A stretch of DNA of 64,000 nucleotides from Niebla homalea (Eukaryota; Ascomycota; Lecanoromycetes; Lecanorales; Ramalinaceae). The notes under the pieces were generated by a model. That model did no database searches and was not told where the DNA came from. It worked only from the letters and a program-made list of their open reading frames with translations. Below, in pieces: positions 50,430 through 62,139 of this stretch (the first letter of the stretch is position 1; each line of letters starts with the position of its first letter). The position numbers were made by a program, and so were the translations under genes. The stretch covers positions 1,240,001-1,304,000 of the forward strand of contig JAHGAU010000005.1 of NCBI GenBank assembly GCA_019925105.1, read 5' to 3'.

Positions 50430-52090
50430 TAAAGTCTATAAGTTTATTTATAAGCGCGTTTATAAATATATCTGGCTTTTTATTAACTTTTTAAGTTTTC
50501 GTTTACGGCTTTAACGTATCCGCTATAGATATAACGGCTTTACGCTTCCGGTTATATTAATTACTACCTTTAACTTCCTTAACGTCCTTTTTCTTTTTCC
50601 GCTTAATCCTAGTTTATTTAAGATCCTTATAAATTATTCTTTTCCCTTTTTTTAATATATTAAATCTGGTTAAACGCCGTATTTTTACTTCGTTATTTAT
50701 TATAGTTAGAAATCGGATTTAATTCTATAAAAGAATACCGCTTACGTAAGCCGTTTAAATGCCTTTAATTATCTTTTATAAGTTTTTTTTAAGTCGTTAT
50801 TAACTTATTCTATTAAGTATATTAATATTTTATTTAATAATTTAGTCTTAAAGTGCTATGAAGGCCTCCGTTAATACCGGTATCGTTAATATATTAAGTG
50901 GCAAATCTCCCTGGTAGAGCGCGTTTATTATTACTTTAACGTTTATAAAGTTAATTTTATTTATAAAAGGCTTTACTATATTCCTTAATACCCTTTCCGG
51001 GTTAAACGGGAATAAACCGTATATAATAAATCCTATTAAGATATTCTTACGTATAAACGCTTTTTTTTTATTACGTTATATAATGCTATAAAATACTTTT
51101 TACCGATTATATTTATTCCTTTATACTTAAGACGTTTGACCTATTTTTAGTAAGCAGTCTTTAACGGCGAAAATACGGTTATATTATAAGGTTAAAGCTT
51201 ATACGAAGTATAAAAAGAAATATAATAAAGAATTATATTATTCTTAAAATAAAACTTTAGGATTTCGAGTATTTTATTAATACCGAAGTTATTATAAATT
51301 AATATTTATAGCTTATAATTAGTAAGTTCCTTAATTTATAAGTTAAATAAATACTTTAATTACTTTAAGCTAATATATAAATCTATATATCTAGTTTTAC
51401 TATATATATATTACTATCCGGGCGTAAAAAAGGTAATTTAATTACTTTAATAAGTTATAGTTGGTTAAATAATTATAGGATTTAAATATTTACCGTTAAT
51501 GTTAATATATTTAATCGAGGTTATTATTATTCATTTTATTAACGTACCTTTATAACCTTATAAATCGTTCTTTCCGATAAGGACTTTAATAGCGTTAAGT
51601 TTAATAAGTATAATTCCAGTCTTATTAAAATTATAAATATTCTTAATACGGACAGCTAAATCCTTAAGAACTTTCTTAATTACGTAAAATTAATATACGG
51701 TCTTCTTATAGATATCCTTATCGTAATGCTTTTAGTTTATCATTATTATTCTTTTAACCTATAGTTTTAAATAACGGCTTTTAAAACTCTTAATTTAGTT
51801 CTTCCTTAATAATTTAAGTAATTTTTTTAATACGGGCCGGTACTACGTCGTACGAAAAGTTATCCTGGATATATACTTTATTTAAATAGGATAACTTATA
51901 TTAACTATATATAAGAAATAATTAATAAAAGCTTTATTTTCGGAAAGAATAAGATACTATTAACGTTCCGCTTTCTCTTATATTGACTATTAATCGTAAG
52001 CGCGAATATATAAGGTAAAACGAGGAACTCCGTTATAATTAATAAGTATATAATATAATAATAATAATCCCGGAGGAATCCTTTACGTTA
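50430..52090 (-). pseudogene. Fot1/pogo-type (DDE_1, CENP-B HTH) transposase pseudogene
   Basis: Read leftward: HTH and linker region KSFKSRYLKL-stop-VKRIIMIN (about 51,780), KHYDKDIYKKTVY, then NIYNFNKTGIILIKLNAIKV and LIGKNDL-stop-GYKGTLIK (51,520-51,640). This is the first catalytic block (NMDETG, VLVGKDDLRGYRG) with the catalytic Asp changed to Asn. Then IIITSIKYIN and KYLNPIII; a C-terminal block ALYQGDLPLN and LTEAF; and RRLTRFNILKKGKRIIYKDL (TRSxxxGKAKVMSYEDL) followed by a Lys-rich tail near 50,560. Family enzymes excise and reinsert at TA. Termini and TA duplications were not identified. Confidence 0.75.
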
Positions 52091-54200
52091 ATACTTAATT
52101 AACCCTATCTATATAAACTACTATAGCGAACATATAAAAATAAAAAAGTAACTTAAAGAAAAAATATCTTAAGATAAGTATTAGGTATAATTGATATTAT
52201 AGGCTGGTAATTAAGCGTTTATTTAAACTACTTTTAAAAGTATTTACGTTACGCTATAAATATATAATTAAATTAAGGGAGGCTCTATAATACGTAAGGC
52301 AGAGTAATTAAGTTATGCGGTAATAATCGTATACGTTAATACGGGCGAGTTAACGTGGAATTATCCTACGTTTATTAAGGCGATTTTTATTAATTAAACG
52401 TAATCCGCGTTCTTAATACTTATTAAAGTTATAATATTAAGATATTAATTATGTTTTCTTTACTATTGAAAGCGGTCCTATAGATATCGCTATATTTAAT
52501 AAACCCTGAAATAAGACTTTTAATAAAAGTAAACCGTTATTATCGTAAAAGACGATAAAAAGAAAAAAATCGATAATATAATTAATCCTAAGGCGATATA
52601 ACTAAATTTTATACCTATAAATAAGCAATAACTAAAGCACCCTAACATATTATTTACTTATTTTTTTAATTTCAGGGTCATAGTATAAACTATTTAAATA
52701 TAAATTATATCCCGTTTTACCGGGATTAATATTATTTAAGAATTTACGTAATTAATACAATTTAGCGACGTCCGTTTAACGCCGTAAAGATATCGTTATT
52801 AAATACGCTTAAATATATAATATAGTTTTCTTTTCGCCGGACAGTATTAATAAATTAATAATTGGATTTATTAATAATTTCTTAATAAAACTTATAATAA
52901 ATTAAGTATATAATATACGGTATAATAGTTTACCGAGATTATCTTAAAGAATTAAAAGGTAATTATAATATTTAGCTTATAAGATAGTATTATATATTAA
53001 ATATCTTTAAGAATATTATATTCTTTATACGTTTTTTTTATTTAATTTATTTTTTAAAGCGAAATAGCATAATATTTCTGCGTTATATTGTAAAATCTTT
53101 ATAAGGTAGTAATCCTTAAATATAATATGTTATTTTAAACACTTACGATAAAAGGCGAAATAATAAAATTAAAATTAATATATATTTATATAATAAGGGT
53201 AAAATACGAGTTAACTTTTTCAGTAAATAGAAATTTAAAAAACCGGTTTTTACCGGAGGTTTAAGAGCGTTATATAAAGGGTTAAAAGAATATTAATTAT
53301 AAGGTTACGGTATCACGCGAATAAACAATTAAGGGAATTTTATATTGGGCTAAAGAAATTAATAATTAGGATAATAGTATATAACTATTAATAACGGGGA
53401 GTCTACACCTAATTAATAAGACGCTTTATCTCTTAAAGCTTATTTAATTATCTGATATAATATTTATATAAATAAGGAAAATTAAGGCATTTAAATTAAA
53501 AACATATTATATTTTAATAATTAATCTTATAAAAAAGGAAAGTAATATATTAAAGAAAAAGTTTAAACGTTAATCGGAAATATACTTAAAGGGGCTTACT
53601 TTAATTATTATTAACGCTATTAAATCAATTAAAGCCTATATTCTTACGTTATTAAAAGTCTAACGGAGGAAGAAATTATTTAAAGACTTACTTAAATTAC
53701 GATCGGTATTATATAAACTTAAGATCGCTTAAATTATCGTCGGTATTATACATCTTATAAATAGATTCTTTCGAGAATTATTTAACGTAATATACGGCGA
53801 CGAGAGCTTACGGATTAACTTATATAACGCAGATTCTTTCGGTCTTAATAAGTTTATTAATTTACGTAATTATAAAATTTCGTTTATTATATAGTAGGTT
53901 TAATAATTAAAAGGTAAAAATGTATTTAAATAAAAGATTTATAAATAATATAATTATAGCTATAATGTAAACTTTAGATTTATTATATCTTTATGCTTTT
54001 TAACTTAATATTAAGATATAATAAAAATAACTTACTCGTTTTTAACTTTTATTAATATTAATTAATAATAGTTTTAATTTCGATCGCTTAAGGTATCTTT
54101 AATATTATTATATTAAATAGTAACTTTAATACTCTATAATAAAAATTACTCCCAATATTAACTATATATAATATATAAGTTAAATGAAAATATTAAAATA
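52091..54200. other. Unassigned RIP-degraded interval
   Basis: A plus-strand frame with few stops runs about 53,240-53,810 (RFKSVI-stop-RVKRILII; LTLIIINAIKSIKAYILT; RRYYTSYK), but I recognise no family. 52,100-53,230 shows no consistent frame. Confidence 0.35.
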
Positions 54201-55850
54201 TATAATTTGTTATAATTCTCTTTTTATAAATACGCGCTTCCTAGTTTATTAAGTCAGATCTAGATAAGACGGTAATCGGTTAAAAAGTATAATTTATTTA
54301 ACGTTTACGTTTTAACGTTTTTTTCTTTTTCCAGTTTTTTATTAACTTTAGCGTTATAAGATGGCCTCCGTTTATTTAAGACGACTTTTATTATACGAAA
54401 TATTGCTTACGGGGCCTCCCACGCCCTTACTTTATATCTTTTTCGTTAATAATTTCTCCTTTTTAACTTTATTACTCGTAAATAATAATTATCCGAGATC
54501 GTTCATTTATAGACTTTATCTTATTATTATTACTTATATCTCCCTTAAAGCCGGTTTAATAAAAAGAAATAAGTTATAAATTTAAATTATAATAGGATTT
54601 GGAAGATCTATAGCTGTTAATATCCTACTCGTCCTTTATTACGCTTTCCTTATTTAATAAAAGTAATAACGAAAAGCGGTAACGTTTAATATAACGCTTT
54701 ACGTAAAATTTCTCTTTAATGAAAGATAAACTTTTCTTTATAAAACGTAAAAAAGGCGTATCGTTATCGGCCTTTTTGCCGTTATCTTTTATATTTTCTT
54801 TTTTTTTTCTTTAATTTTCCTCGTTATATATTTCCGCCTCTTAACGGTCTTATTGCTCTTCGTTATCCTTACCGGCTAATAGGCTAGGCCCGGTATCTAT
54901 ACGATCCTTATCTCGAGACTCTTACGACAAAAGAAGCCCTTTAAGGTTCAGAGGAGGGGTATTAAAGGTAAAAATATTAAAGGTATAATAAACCTTTTTC
55001 TCGAGAAAGGACGAATATCTGGTTCAATTAAATCCCTATTAGTATTAAGATTATTGCGTAGGCCTTATTAAATCCTTATTCGACCCTTAAGCTCGCTATC
55101 GAGGTCAATTAGGTATTAAGTATATCTAACTCCTTAAATTGTTTATTAGTAGTTAAGCAGTCGCTATAATAGCCGTTATTATCGTTATTATTATTAACTT
55201 CTTACTTAACGGAATCGTTATTATTATTTTTTAAATAATTATTATTAAATATTATCGACTTATCTATAAACCCTATAAATTATTAATTTTTATTTTAGCG
55301 ATATATAAAGCTGTTAAACCCGCCCTTTTTTTTACTCCGTCTTAAGTCGGGAATAGTAAACCTACCGTAGTCCTCCCTGATTATATATTTTAAGTATCCC
55401 GTTTTATTTTTACCGCTGAAGCCCGCTCGTTTAGACTATCTTATAACTCCGGTATTAAGTAATAACTACTCGAGAGTTAGGAAATTATCGTAATTTCCGA
55501 TAATATTGTGATCGAAGTTACCCGTAATATAGAATAAGTTCAAGGCATTTTTAATTATTAATAATTATCCGGGGAAAAATAATTAAAGGCCTATTTTTAA
55601 GGTCGCCTTCTATTCCTTTATAATCTATTATTAATTCGCGGAAAGGGCTAAATCATTTTATAAATTTAATTAAATTATCGCCGTATAGTTTTCTCCTTTA
55701 TTTACTGTTTGGTCCCGGAGCTTTAAGAAGTTTCCCGTCTTTAAGAACCGTATGGACGTTAAAGTTTAATGCTTAAGATACCCTTTCGTAAGGTAAACTT
55801 ACCTTAATCGGGGGTTAATAAAATTGAATGGAATTTAAGTTAGTTAAAGC
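54200..55850 (-). pseudogene. Coding-like relic with AT-hook-like GRGRPRK motif, family unknown
   Basis: On the minus strand near 54,400-54,430 the frame reads KDIK-stop-GRGRPRKQYFV, an AT-hook core. Upstream in the protein (54,850-54,950) an acidic/Gln-rich stretch reads GPSLLAGKDNEEQ-stop-DR-stop-EAEIYNEEN followed by KKKKK. Still further up (about 55,320) GLLFPT-stop-DGVKKRAGLTALYIAK. The composition suggests a disordered DNA-binding protein. The 72-codon plus-strand open frame at 54,361 is probably its shadow. I cannot name a family. Confidence 0.35.
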
Positions 55851-56735
55851 TATTAAGGGACTTAAGTATAAAAATTAACGGGGGAAAAAGAAGAAGAAGG
55901 GTAATTTTAAGTAAAGGTTAAAATAAAGGTCCAAAATAAACGGAGGCGACAAAATAAAATTCTTATACGTTTCTAAATCGTACGTATATTATTATTACCT
56001 AGCCTTTTTCTAATAAATAAAAGCTGAAAGCCACCGTTTTATCTTTTTTACTTATCCTCCCTTTCTTTTCTATAAAATTATTGATACTTAACCGCCCTAT
56101 ATTAAACGTATACGGATCCCAATAATTTATCTTATATCTAATAGTACGTACTAACGTAACTCTCGGCCAATAAAGGCTCGTCTTTAATCCATATCTTACG
56201 TAAGCTAAGCCTTTATTATATCCTTCGGAGATACTTAATCGTTTAAACTCCTTAATTACTATAACCTAAATCTTCTAGTTAAGACTCCCATAATAAATTG
56301 GTTATATTATGTCCTTTATTATAATTATTTAAAAGCGAAATTAAGGTTTTATGGCTACGTTACCGGATTAACGCCGTTACGGTATCCTTATCGGTATAAA
56401 TATATAAATACGTAAAAACCGCTATTAATTAAGGAGAAGCGAACTTTCCGAAACCTTTATTTATTAACTTATAGCTTACCGCTTAATATTTAACGTTATG
56501 TTTAAGTTACTTAGTATTAAGCCATTTAATTATTGCCGAAGTATAAATTATATTAATATAACTAGGTAAGTATATTGGAAGCTTAAGCGTATCGCGATAA
56601 GGGATAAGGTATTTAATTTATTAATCGTATAATAGGCATTCTTATTTAATATTCGTATTACTATAAGATCCTTACCGTAGTTAAAGCTTTTAATTAATAC
56701 CGTCATAGAGTTTTAAGTTAACTGAACAATAATAA
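55851..56735 (-). other. Open run of about 90 codons without recognised family
   Basis: On the minus strand, about 56,270-55,990, one frame is unbroken and Trp-containing: EFKRLSISEGYNKGLAYV, then RYGLKTSLYWPRVTL, then KINYWDPYTFNIGRL. In RIP sequence an unbroken run this long is unusual. The plus strand of the same stretch also reads fairly open. No family is recognised; rightward to 56,735 nothing further is clear. Confidence 0.3.
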
Positions 56736-57285
56736 AACCGTAACCGGCGAGAAAGAAATAAAAACAGCGGGATTAAGAACGGTAAAGTCAAATATATAAA
56801 AGCTTTTAACTCGCCCCGAAATAAAATTATATTTATTCAAGTTAAGTTAAACTGCGGTAGTAGTTAAGGGGAAGGGGAGGAGCGAATAAAAGGGCGTAAT
56901 TATTACGTTTACTTAAGCCGTAAATCCGACCTAATAATTTAAACGGACGAAGACGAGAAGTTAAAACGATAAAAAATTAATAATTAATATGAAGGCGGTT
57001 TAACGAAACGTTTTATATACGGTTAAGGTAAAACGATTAACGATAGTCAGAAAAGGGGGGGTGTAGACCCATAAAAGAGCGAAGGAGACGGTAAAGGGTA
57101 AAAAGAAAAAATAAAGGAAAAAAGAAAAACAATAAAAACGGATAATCTTTATACCTTAAAAAAGCGGCGGGACGGCCGAAACGCCGCACTTTACCCAAAC
57201 CGACCGCGCCAACTTTATTCGGGCGGCCGCTTGCCTAGAAGCCGGAAAGCGCGCCCCTTTGGCCGTCCCCCCGTTTATAATATAA
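56736..57285. other. CpG-rich tract with hairpins, unknown nature
   Basis: From about 56,740 the composition rises, culminating in a CpG-dense block at 57,160-57,275. It has a perfect hairpin GCGGCG...CGCCGC (57,164-57,187) and an inverted pair GGGACGGCC (57,169-57,177) / GGCCGTCCC (57,261-57,269). It lacks CA/TG yet keeps CG, so it too may be RIP-mutated from a GC-rich ancestor. It ends exactly where the truncated Copia-A begins. Confidence 0.45.
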
Positions 57286-57289
57286 AAGT

Positions 57290-60165
57290 TAATTATAAGT
57301 GGATTATTATTTTTATTAAAAACGTTATTAAAATCATTTATATAACCTTATTATTAAATTTTTTATATAAAATGGTTTTTAAAGTCTTTTAAGGTTATAT
57401 AAAGAGGATTTATTACTTAAATTACCTTATTTATTATTTATATACCGATAATAATAATATATATAATAATTTCCAATTTAATAATTAACGGTATATTAAA
57501 GATATTTAATAAGAATTTATAGTACTTTATAATCCTTAATAAAACGGTATTTTTAAATAAATAAATTAAACCCTTATTACTTAAGCCTATATAATACTAT
57601 TAGATATTCACTTATTACGTATTCTTATTATTAAATTTATTATTATAACGGCCTTTATATATAATATAATACTTATAAGTACTTATAATATATTAAATTA
57701 AACTATAAGTCTTAAAAAACTTAATTGATTTTTTATTAAGAAGGTTAAACGACGTAATATATATTATATTAAAAGCGTAAGCTTCCCGGTATAAATTAAA
57801 TAAAATTTTAAATTAAAGCCATTAAAGGATGCTTTATCGGCTTTAAGGGTTATTATATTTATAAAATACTTATATTAAATAATCGGGTTTAACGTTATAA
57901 TTACGTTAAGTAATTAAAGAATAAGGCCGTTTAACCTAAATATAAGGCCGATAACCCTTTACCGGTTCATTACTTAGTATTAAAATAGGGGGAGATAGTT
58001 GCCGTAAATTTCTAGTTATTATTAAAACGGATACGTCTCGGTTATAATAAAAATATAAATAATAAACCGGTTATTACCATTATTTAAGGCCTTTATATTA
58101 TAGATATTACGGATAAAACCGATAATATTATTATTAAGGATATAATTAAACTTATATTTAATAAGCAACTTAAGCCTTATATAACCTTAAAACTTATAAT
58201 CGTTAAGGAAAATATTAATAAAAATAACTTATTTATTTTATCCTTATTTACTTTTAATAATAATATCATAAAAAAATCTCCGGATATATATACCCCTATA
58301 GACTCAAACTTAAGCTTACTTAATTCCTATAATTCTATCTTATACTATTATCTGTTTTTAAGAAAACCTATTGAATTTCTAAATTTATTTATTTAAACCT
58401 ATATAATTAAAATATAACCCTTAAACCACCAGCGTTACCGGGACTTTAATTATTAAGCCGCTGGCTTTTAATTGGCGTTTATATATTTTATAGCCGCGAT
58501 TCTTACGGATTACATAAAACCTATAATTTATATATAAGTTATAAAAAACGTATATCGTAAATCAAAGTAAAAGCTTATTATAAAAAATAAAGTTAAATCT
58601 TTAAAGAAAAATAAAATTTAAGTCTTAATAAATTTACCTCCCGGTATTAACGTATTAAATAATAAGTAAATCTATAAGTATAAATGTAAATTAAACGGTA
58701 ATATTATTAAATATAAGGTTAAATAAGTAATCCGTAGCTTTTAATAAAAGGAAAACTTAAACTTCTTTAATACTTTTATAACGTTTATTAAGCTTATAAG
58801 TTATAAAACCCTTTTTATTATAGTAATTATATATAATTTAAAGATTAAGTAAATAAACGTTAAAATAATATTCTTTTATAAAAATATTTTTAAAAAGATT
58901 TATATTTATTAATTAATAGGCTTTAATAATAATTTAAGACATATTTATTTATTAAATAAAGTTCTTTATAAGCTTAAATAATTATCCCGGATTTAATATT
59001 AATATTTCTTTATATTCCTTAAGAAACTTAATTATTATTATATTAATAAAAACTATAATATATTCTTAAACCCGGATATTAATATTATCGTTACCGTATA
59101 TATTAATAATATTTTAATAATAAAAGTTAATAAACGGATTATTATTGATTTAAAGGCTTAATTAAATAAAAAGTTTAAAATGTCCGATTTAAACCTATAT
59201 AATTAATATTTAAATATAAATATTACCCTACCCGTAATCGATAAAATTGAACCTTAACTTTTAATTAAAAAAGCTATATTAAATAAATCTTTACTTAATT
59301 TAATATATATAATAATCCTCTTTTTAAGGGTAATAATATAATTATCCTTATAAATGTAAATACATGTTTTAAGCCGGTTAATAAGGAATATACCGCCTTA
59401 AAGTAATTTCGATTTAAATATTAATCCGCTATTAATTTATTTATATATATTATAATAAATATTAAACTTAATATAACTTATACGGTATTAATAATATTAC
59501 GTTATGTATTTAACCTTAATAAAAAACATTAAATAGCCATTAAGAAGATCTTCCGTTACCTCCGCGGTATAATTTCCTTAAAGTTCGTCTTTTAAGGCTG
59601 TTTAAAGCCCCTTAATAACTATATAGACTTAAATTATACCGGCGACTTATAAATACGCCGGTTTATTTCCGGGTATATTTTTAACCTGGGAAATATAATT
59701 ATTAACTGGTCCTTAAAACGTTAACTAATTATAACCTTATTTACTTATAAGGTTAAGTACGTAAAATAATATAACGTTATTAAAGAAGCAATTTAGCTTA
59801 AACGGTTGTTAATTTAACTTATTAAAATTACCCCGAATTTAATAATATTACCAGCCCTTAAGGATAAGGATATTATATAAAATCACGTTTTTCTTACCTA
59901 ATTTAAACTTAATATTAAGGCTTTTACCCTTATTATGGTAATCTTTTATAATAATTAAAAAGCAATTATATTAATAAAGGACCCTATAAATTACTTAAAG
60001 ATAAAGTATATATATATTAAGTACTACTTTCTTCGGGAATATATGGTTAATAAATAGGTGGAGCTTGTATACTATTCTACCGGGGATATGGTGGCTGACG
60101 GCCTCATGAAGCCGTTACCAAGGGACGGCTTTCTTAAATTCAGAAATCATCTGGGACTGGAGTAA
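57290..60165 (+). pseudogene. Copia-A pol: integrase, reverse transcriptase, RNase H
   Basis: Integrase: LYTDNNNIYNNFQFNN and NPQQNGIFK (57,430-57,560; HTDNGxEY and PxxNGxAER expected). Integrase C-terminus: KGCFIGFKGYYIYKIL. Reverse transcriptase: FKYKCKLNGNIIKYKVK, then QINVKIIFFYKN, HIYLLNKVLYKLKQ (LxKALYGLKQ) and YINNILII in place of YVDD at 59,094-59,120. RNase H: GDLQIRRFISGYIFNLG; the un-mutated C-terminus STGDMVADGLMKPLPRDGF (60,083-60,139) is diagnostic of Copia. The stop TAA 60,163-60,165 is probably authentic. Gln and Trp positions are stops upstream but not in the last 35 codons. Confidence 0.85.
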
Positions 60166-60207
60166 TCAGTATTGCACCTCTACTGGCGTTTTAGGATGAA
60201 TAAATAT

Positions 60208-60285
60208 ACCCCTTGCTATTGAAGTTAAGGTAGTTATACCCCTTACTGTTGGAGTTAGGGTAAATATACCCCTTGCTGCGGTGAC
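60208..60285 (+). repeat. 31-bp tandem repeat in the Copia-A 3' untranslated region
   Basis: TATACCCCTTGCTATTGAAG, TATACCCCTTACTGTTGGAG and TATACCCCTTGCTGCGGTGA follow at about 31-bp spacing between the pol stop and the polypurine tract. Confidence 0.7.
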
Positions 60286-60357
60286 ACAGTTCCAGTAAGA
60301 GCTTTTGCTCCTTACTTAATAGGTGGTACGGTGTTATAGTGTTATAAAGCTACTGAT

Positions 60358-60367
60358 TGAGTGGGAG
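60358..60367 (+). promoter_or_regulatory. Copia-A polypurine tract
   Basis: TGAGTGGGAG lies directly before the 3' LTR start TATTAGAAG. Copia elements prime plus-strand DNA synthesis from such a purine run. Confidence 0.6.
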
Positions 60368-60505
60368 TATTAGAAGTGCAGAAGGCAAAGACCTCGGCTA
60401 TTATTAAAAGGGGGCTAGCCTACTTCCTGGACTTCTCATAGATAGGTATCGCTCAGCACCTTACATAGTACTCAACTAAGCAAGTTACACCCTACCATTT
60501 CAACA
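60368..60505 (+). repeat. Copia-A 3' LTR (138 bp)
   Basis: It runs from TATTAGAAG (TGTTAGAAG with one G-to-A) to TTTCAACA. It is almost free of RIP changes. The 5' LTR is not present, so no duplication can be tested. An alternative start at TGTTGGAG (60,247) would include the 31-bp repeats; I prefer the start after the purine tract. Confidence 0.55.
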
Positions 60506-61960
60506 ACTTAAGTCCTTATTAAACGTTTAAAAAAGAGGAACGTTTTTTATAGCCGCTAAGTATATACCTTAAAGTAAAACTTATAAGGGGAAATTATCCG
60601 CTTCAAAATCCGTTAAGTTATCCGTAGATTCGAATAACGTTTAAACTTAAACTATAATGAAACTTTCGCTTTAATCGTTAAACTTATAAGCTATAAAATA
60701 ATTTTTACTTTAATAATAATATATAATTAAAACTTAAAGTAGATAAACGTAATTATAATATTCTTTTACGGTAACGTAAAAAAAGATATTTATATAGAAT
60801 AGTTTAAAAACTTTAAAGACGGTACCAATAAAGTTTATAAGTTAAGAGAAGCGGTTTACGGACTTAAGTAATTATTACGGATTTAATATAAAATATTCGT
60901 AAAATTTATAAAGTAATTAGGTTTTATTTTTATTAATTTAAATTATAACGTTTTTATTAAGCCGGTTAATAATATTATTATTGCCTTTTATATAAATAAT
61001 ATCCTACTTATTGGTTTTTCCCGGTAAGGTATTTAAGCCATTAAAAAGTTTTTAAATAAAAAATTCTATATAACGGACTTAAGCCTTTATAGTTATTACT
61101 TAAATATAACGGTTTTTCATAACCGCTTAAATAATATTTTTCGGCTAAGATAATCCGGCTATATTAAACGGGTCCTTAAGTAATTCAATATATAAAAAAC
61201 TATTAATAAAAATATTCCGATAAAAATTATTATAAAGTTTAAATTAATACTTATTAAGGAGAATTATATTTTAACTTAAGAACTATTAAAGGATTATTAA
61301 TCAATAATAAAATCCTTAATATATATTATATTAAACATTAAACTTAATATTATATATTTTGTATCGGTAATTAACCGCTTTATATTAAACTTTTATAAGA
61401 TCCATTAAAAGGCTATTAAAGGGATCTTCCGTTACTTAAAGAAGACCGTTAATTATTATCTTACTTTTTAAGGAGGGATTATATTTCTTTAGGGTTTTAT
61501 AGACTTAAATTAGGGTAATAATATTATTACTTACCGCTTTATTTCGGGTTATATCTTTAATATTAATAATACTATAATTAATTAATTGTTTAAGAAATAA
61601 CTTACCGTAACCCTTTCCTCTTATAAAATTAAATTCTTTAGTTAAACTTAAGCTATAAAGGAAGCTATTTAACTTTACGGCTTTTTTAATAAATTGATCT
61701 TAAGGAATGACTTACCTTAATATATTATTATTTATAATAATAATTAAGGGGTAATTGCCTTATTTAAGGACCCTTTATTTTACCCTTATATTAAGTATAT
61801 CGCTATTTAATTGAAGTAATAAGGTAAAAGAGTTATTAATTATAATATCGATATTTAATAAACCTTTACCGATTAATAAATTATTAATAAACTTATAAAA
61901 TTTATCTTTAAGGACGCTTTTAAACTATTCCGTTGAGTACTTAGCCTTAAAAAGTTCTTT
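60506..61960 (+). pseudogene. Copia-B pol: reverse transcriptase and RNase H, 5'-truncated
   Basis: A different Copia lineage, fully RIP-mutated. Reverse transcriptase: VYKLREAVYGLK-stop (60,835-60,870), FYINNILLIGFSR (YVDD with both Asp to Asn, about 60,985-61,020) and SGYIKRVLK-stop-F. RNase H: HQKAIKGIFRYLKKTVNYYLTF, YRFISGYIFNINNTIIN-stop-LFKK-stop-LTVTLSS, ending IDI-stop-QTFTD, KFIFKDAFKLFR near 61,930. It starts abruptly after the Copia-A LTR; its gag, protease and integrase should lie left of Copia-A but are absent, so a deletion removed both 5' halves. Confidence 0.8.
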
Positions 61961-62139
61961 TTTTCCAATTAATAAAATTATTTATTCCCTATATTTTACT
62001 TAAATAATTAATCTTAAGTTTTAATTATATAAAAGCTGATTCCTAATTATATTTATTATATAAAAGCTATATTTTAAATATGCTCTAGGTATATAGTCTT
62101 TATATACTTTAAATAATTAAGCTTTATTCTTTATATTCC
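61961..62139. other. Probable 3' untranslated region or LTR of Copia-B
   Basis: AT-rich; ends where LINE-4 similarity begins. Clear TG...CA ends were not found. Confidence 0.35.

Larger units (their letters stand above)
57290..60505 (+). mobile_element. Copia-A: 5'-truncated Ty1/Copia retrotransposon with 3' LTR
   Basis: Integrase to 3' LTR is present; gag, protease and the start of integrase are missing. Pol is read at 57,290-60,165. The sequence after about 60,055 is un-mutated, whereas the upstream part is heavily RIP-mutated. It ends at CAACA 60,505 and is followed by a Copia-B frame, so Copia-A inserted into Copia-B. Confidence 0.8.

Noticed and set aside
54361..54579. 72-codon plus-strand open frame
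   Set aside because: The minus strand of the same stretch encodes a GRGRPRK motif in a longer coding-like context, so the plus frame is probably a shadow.
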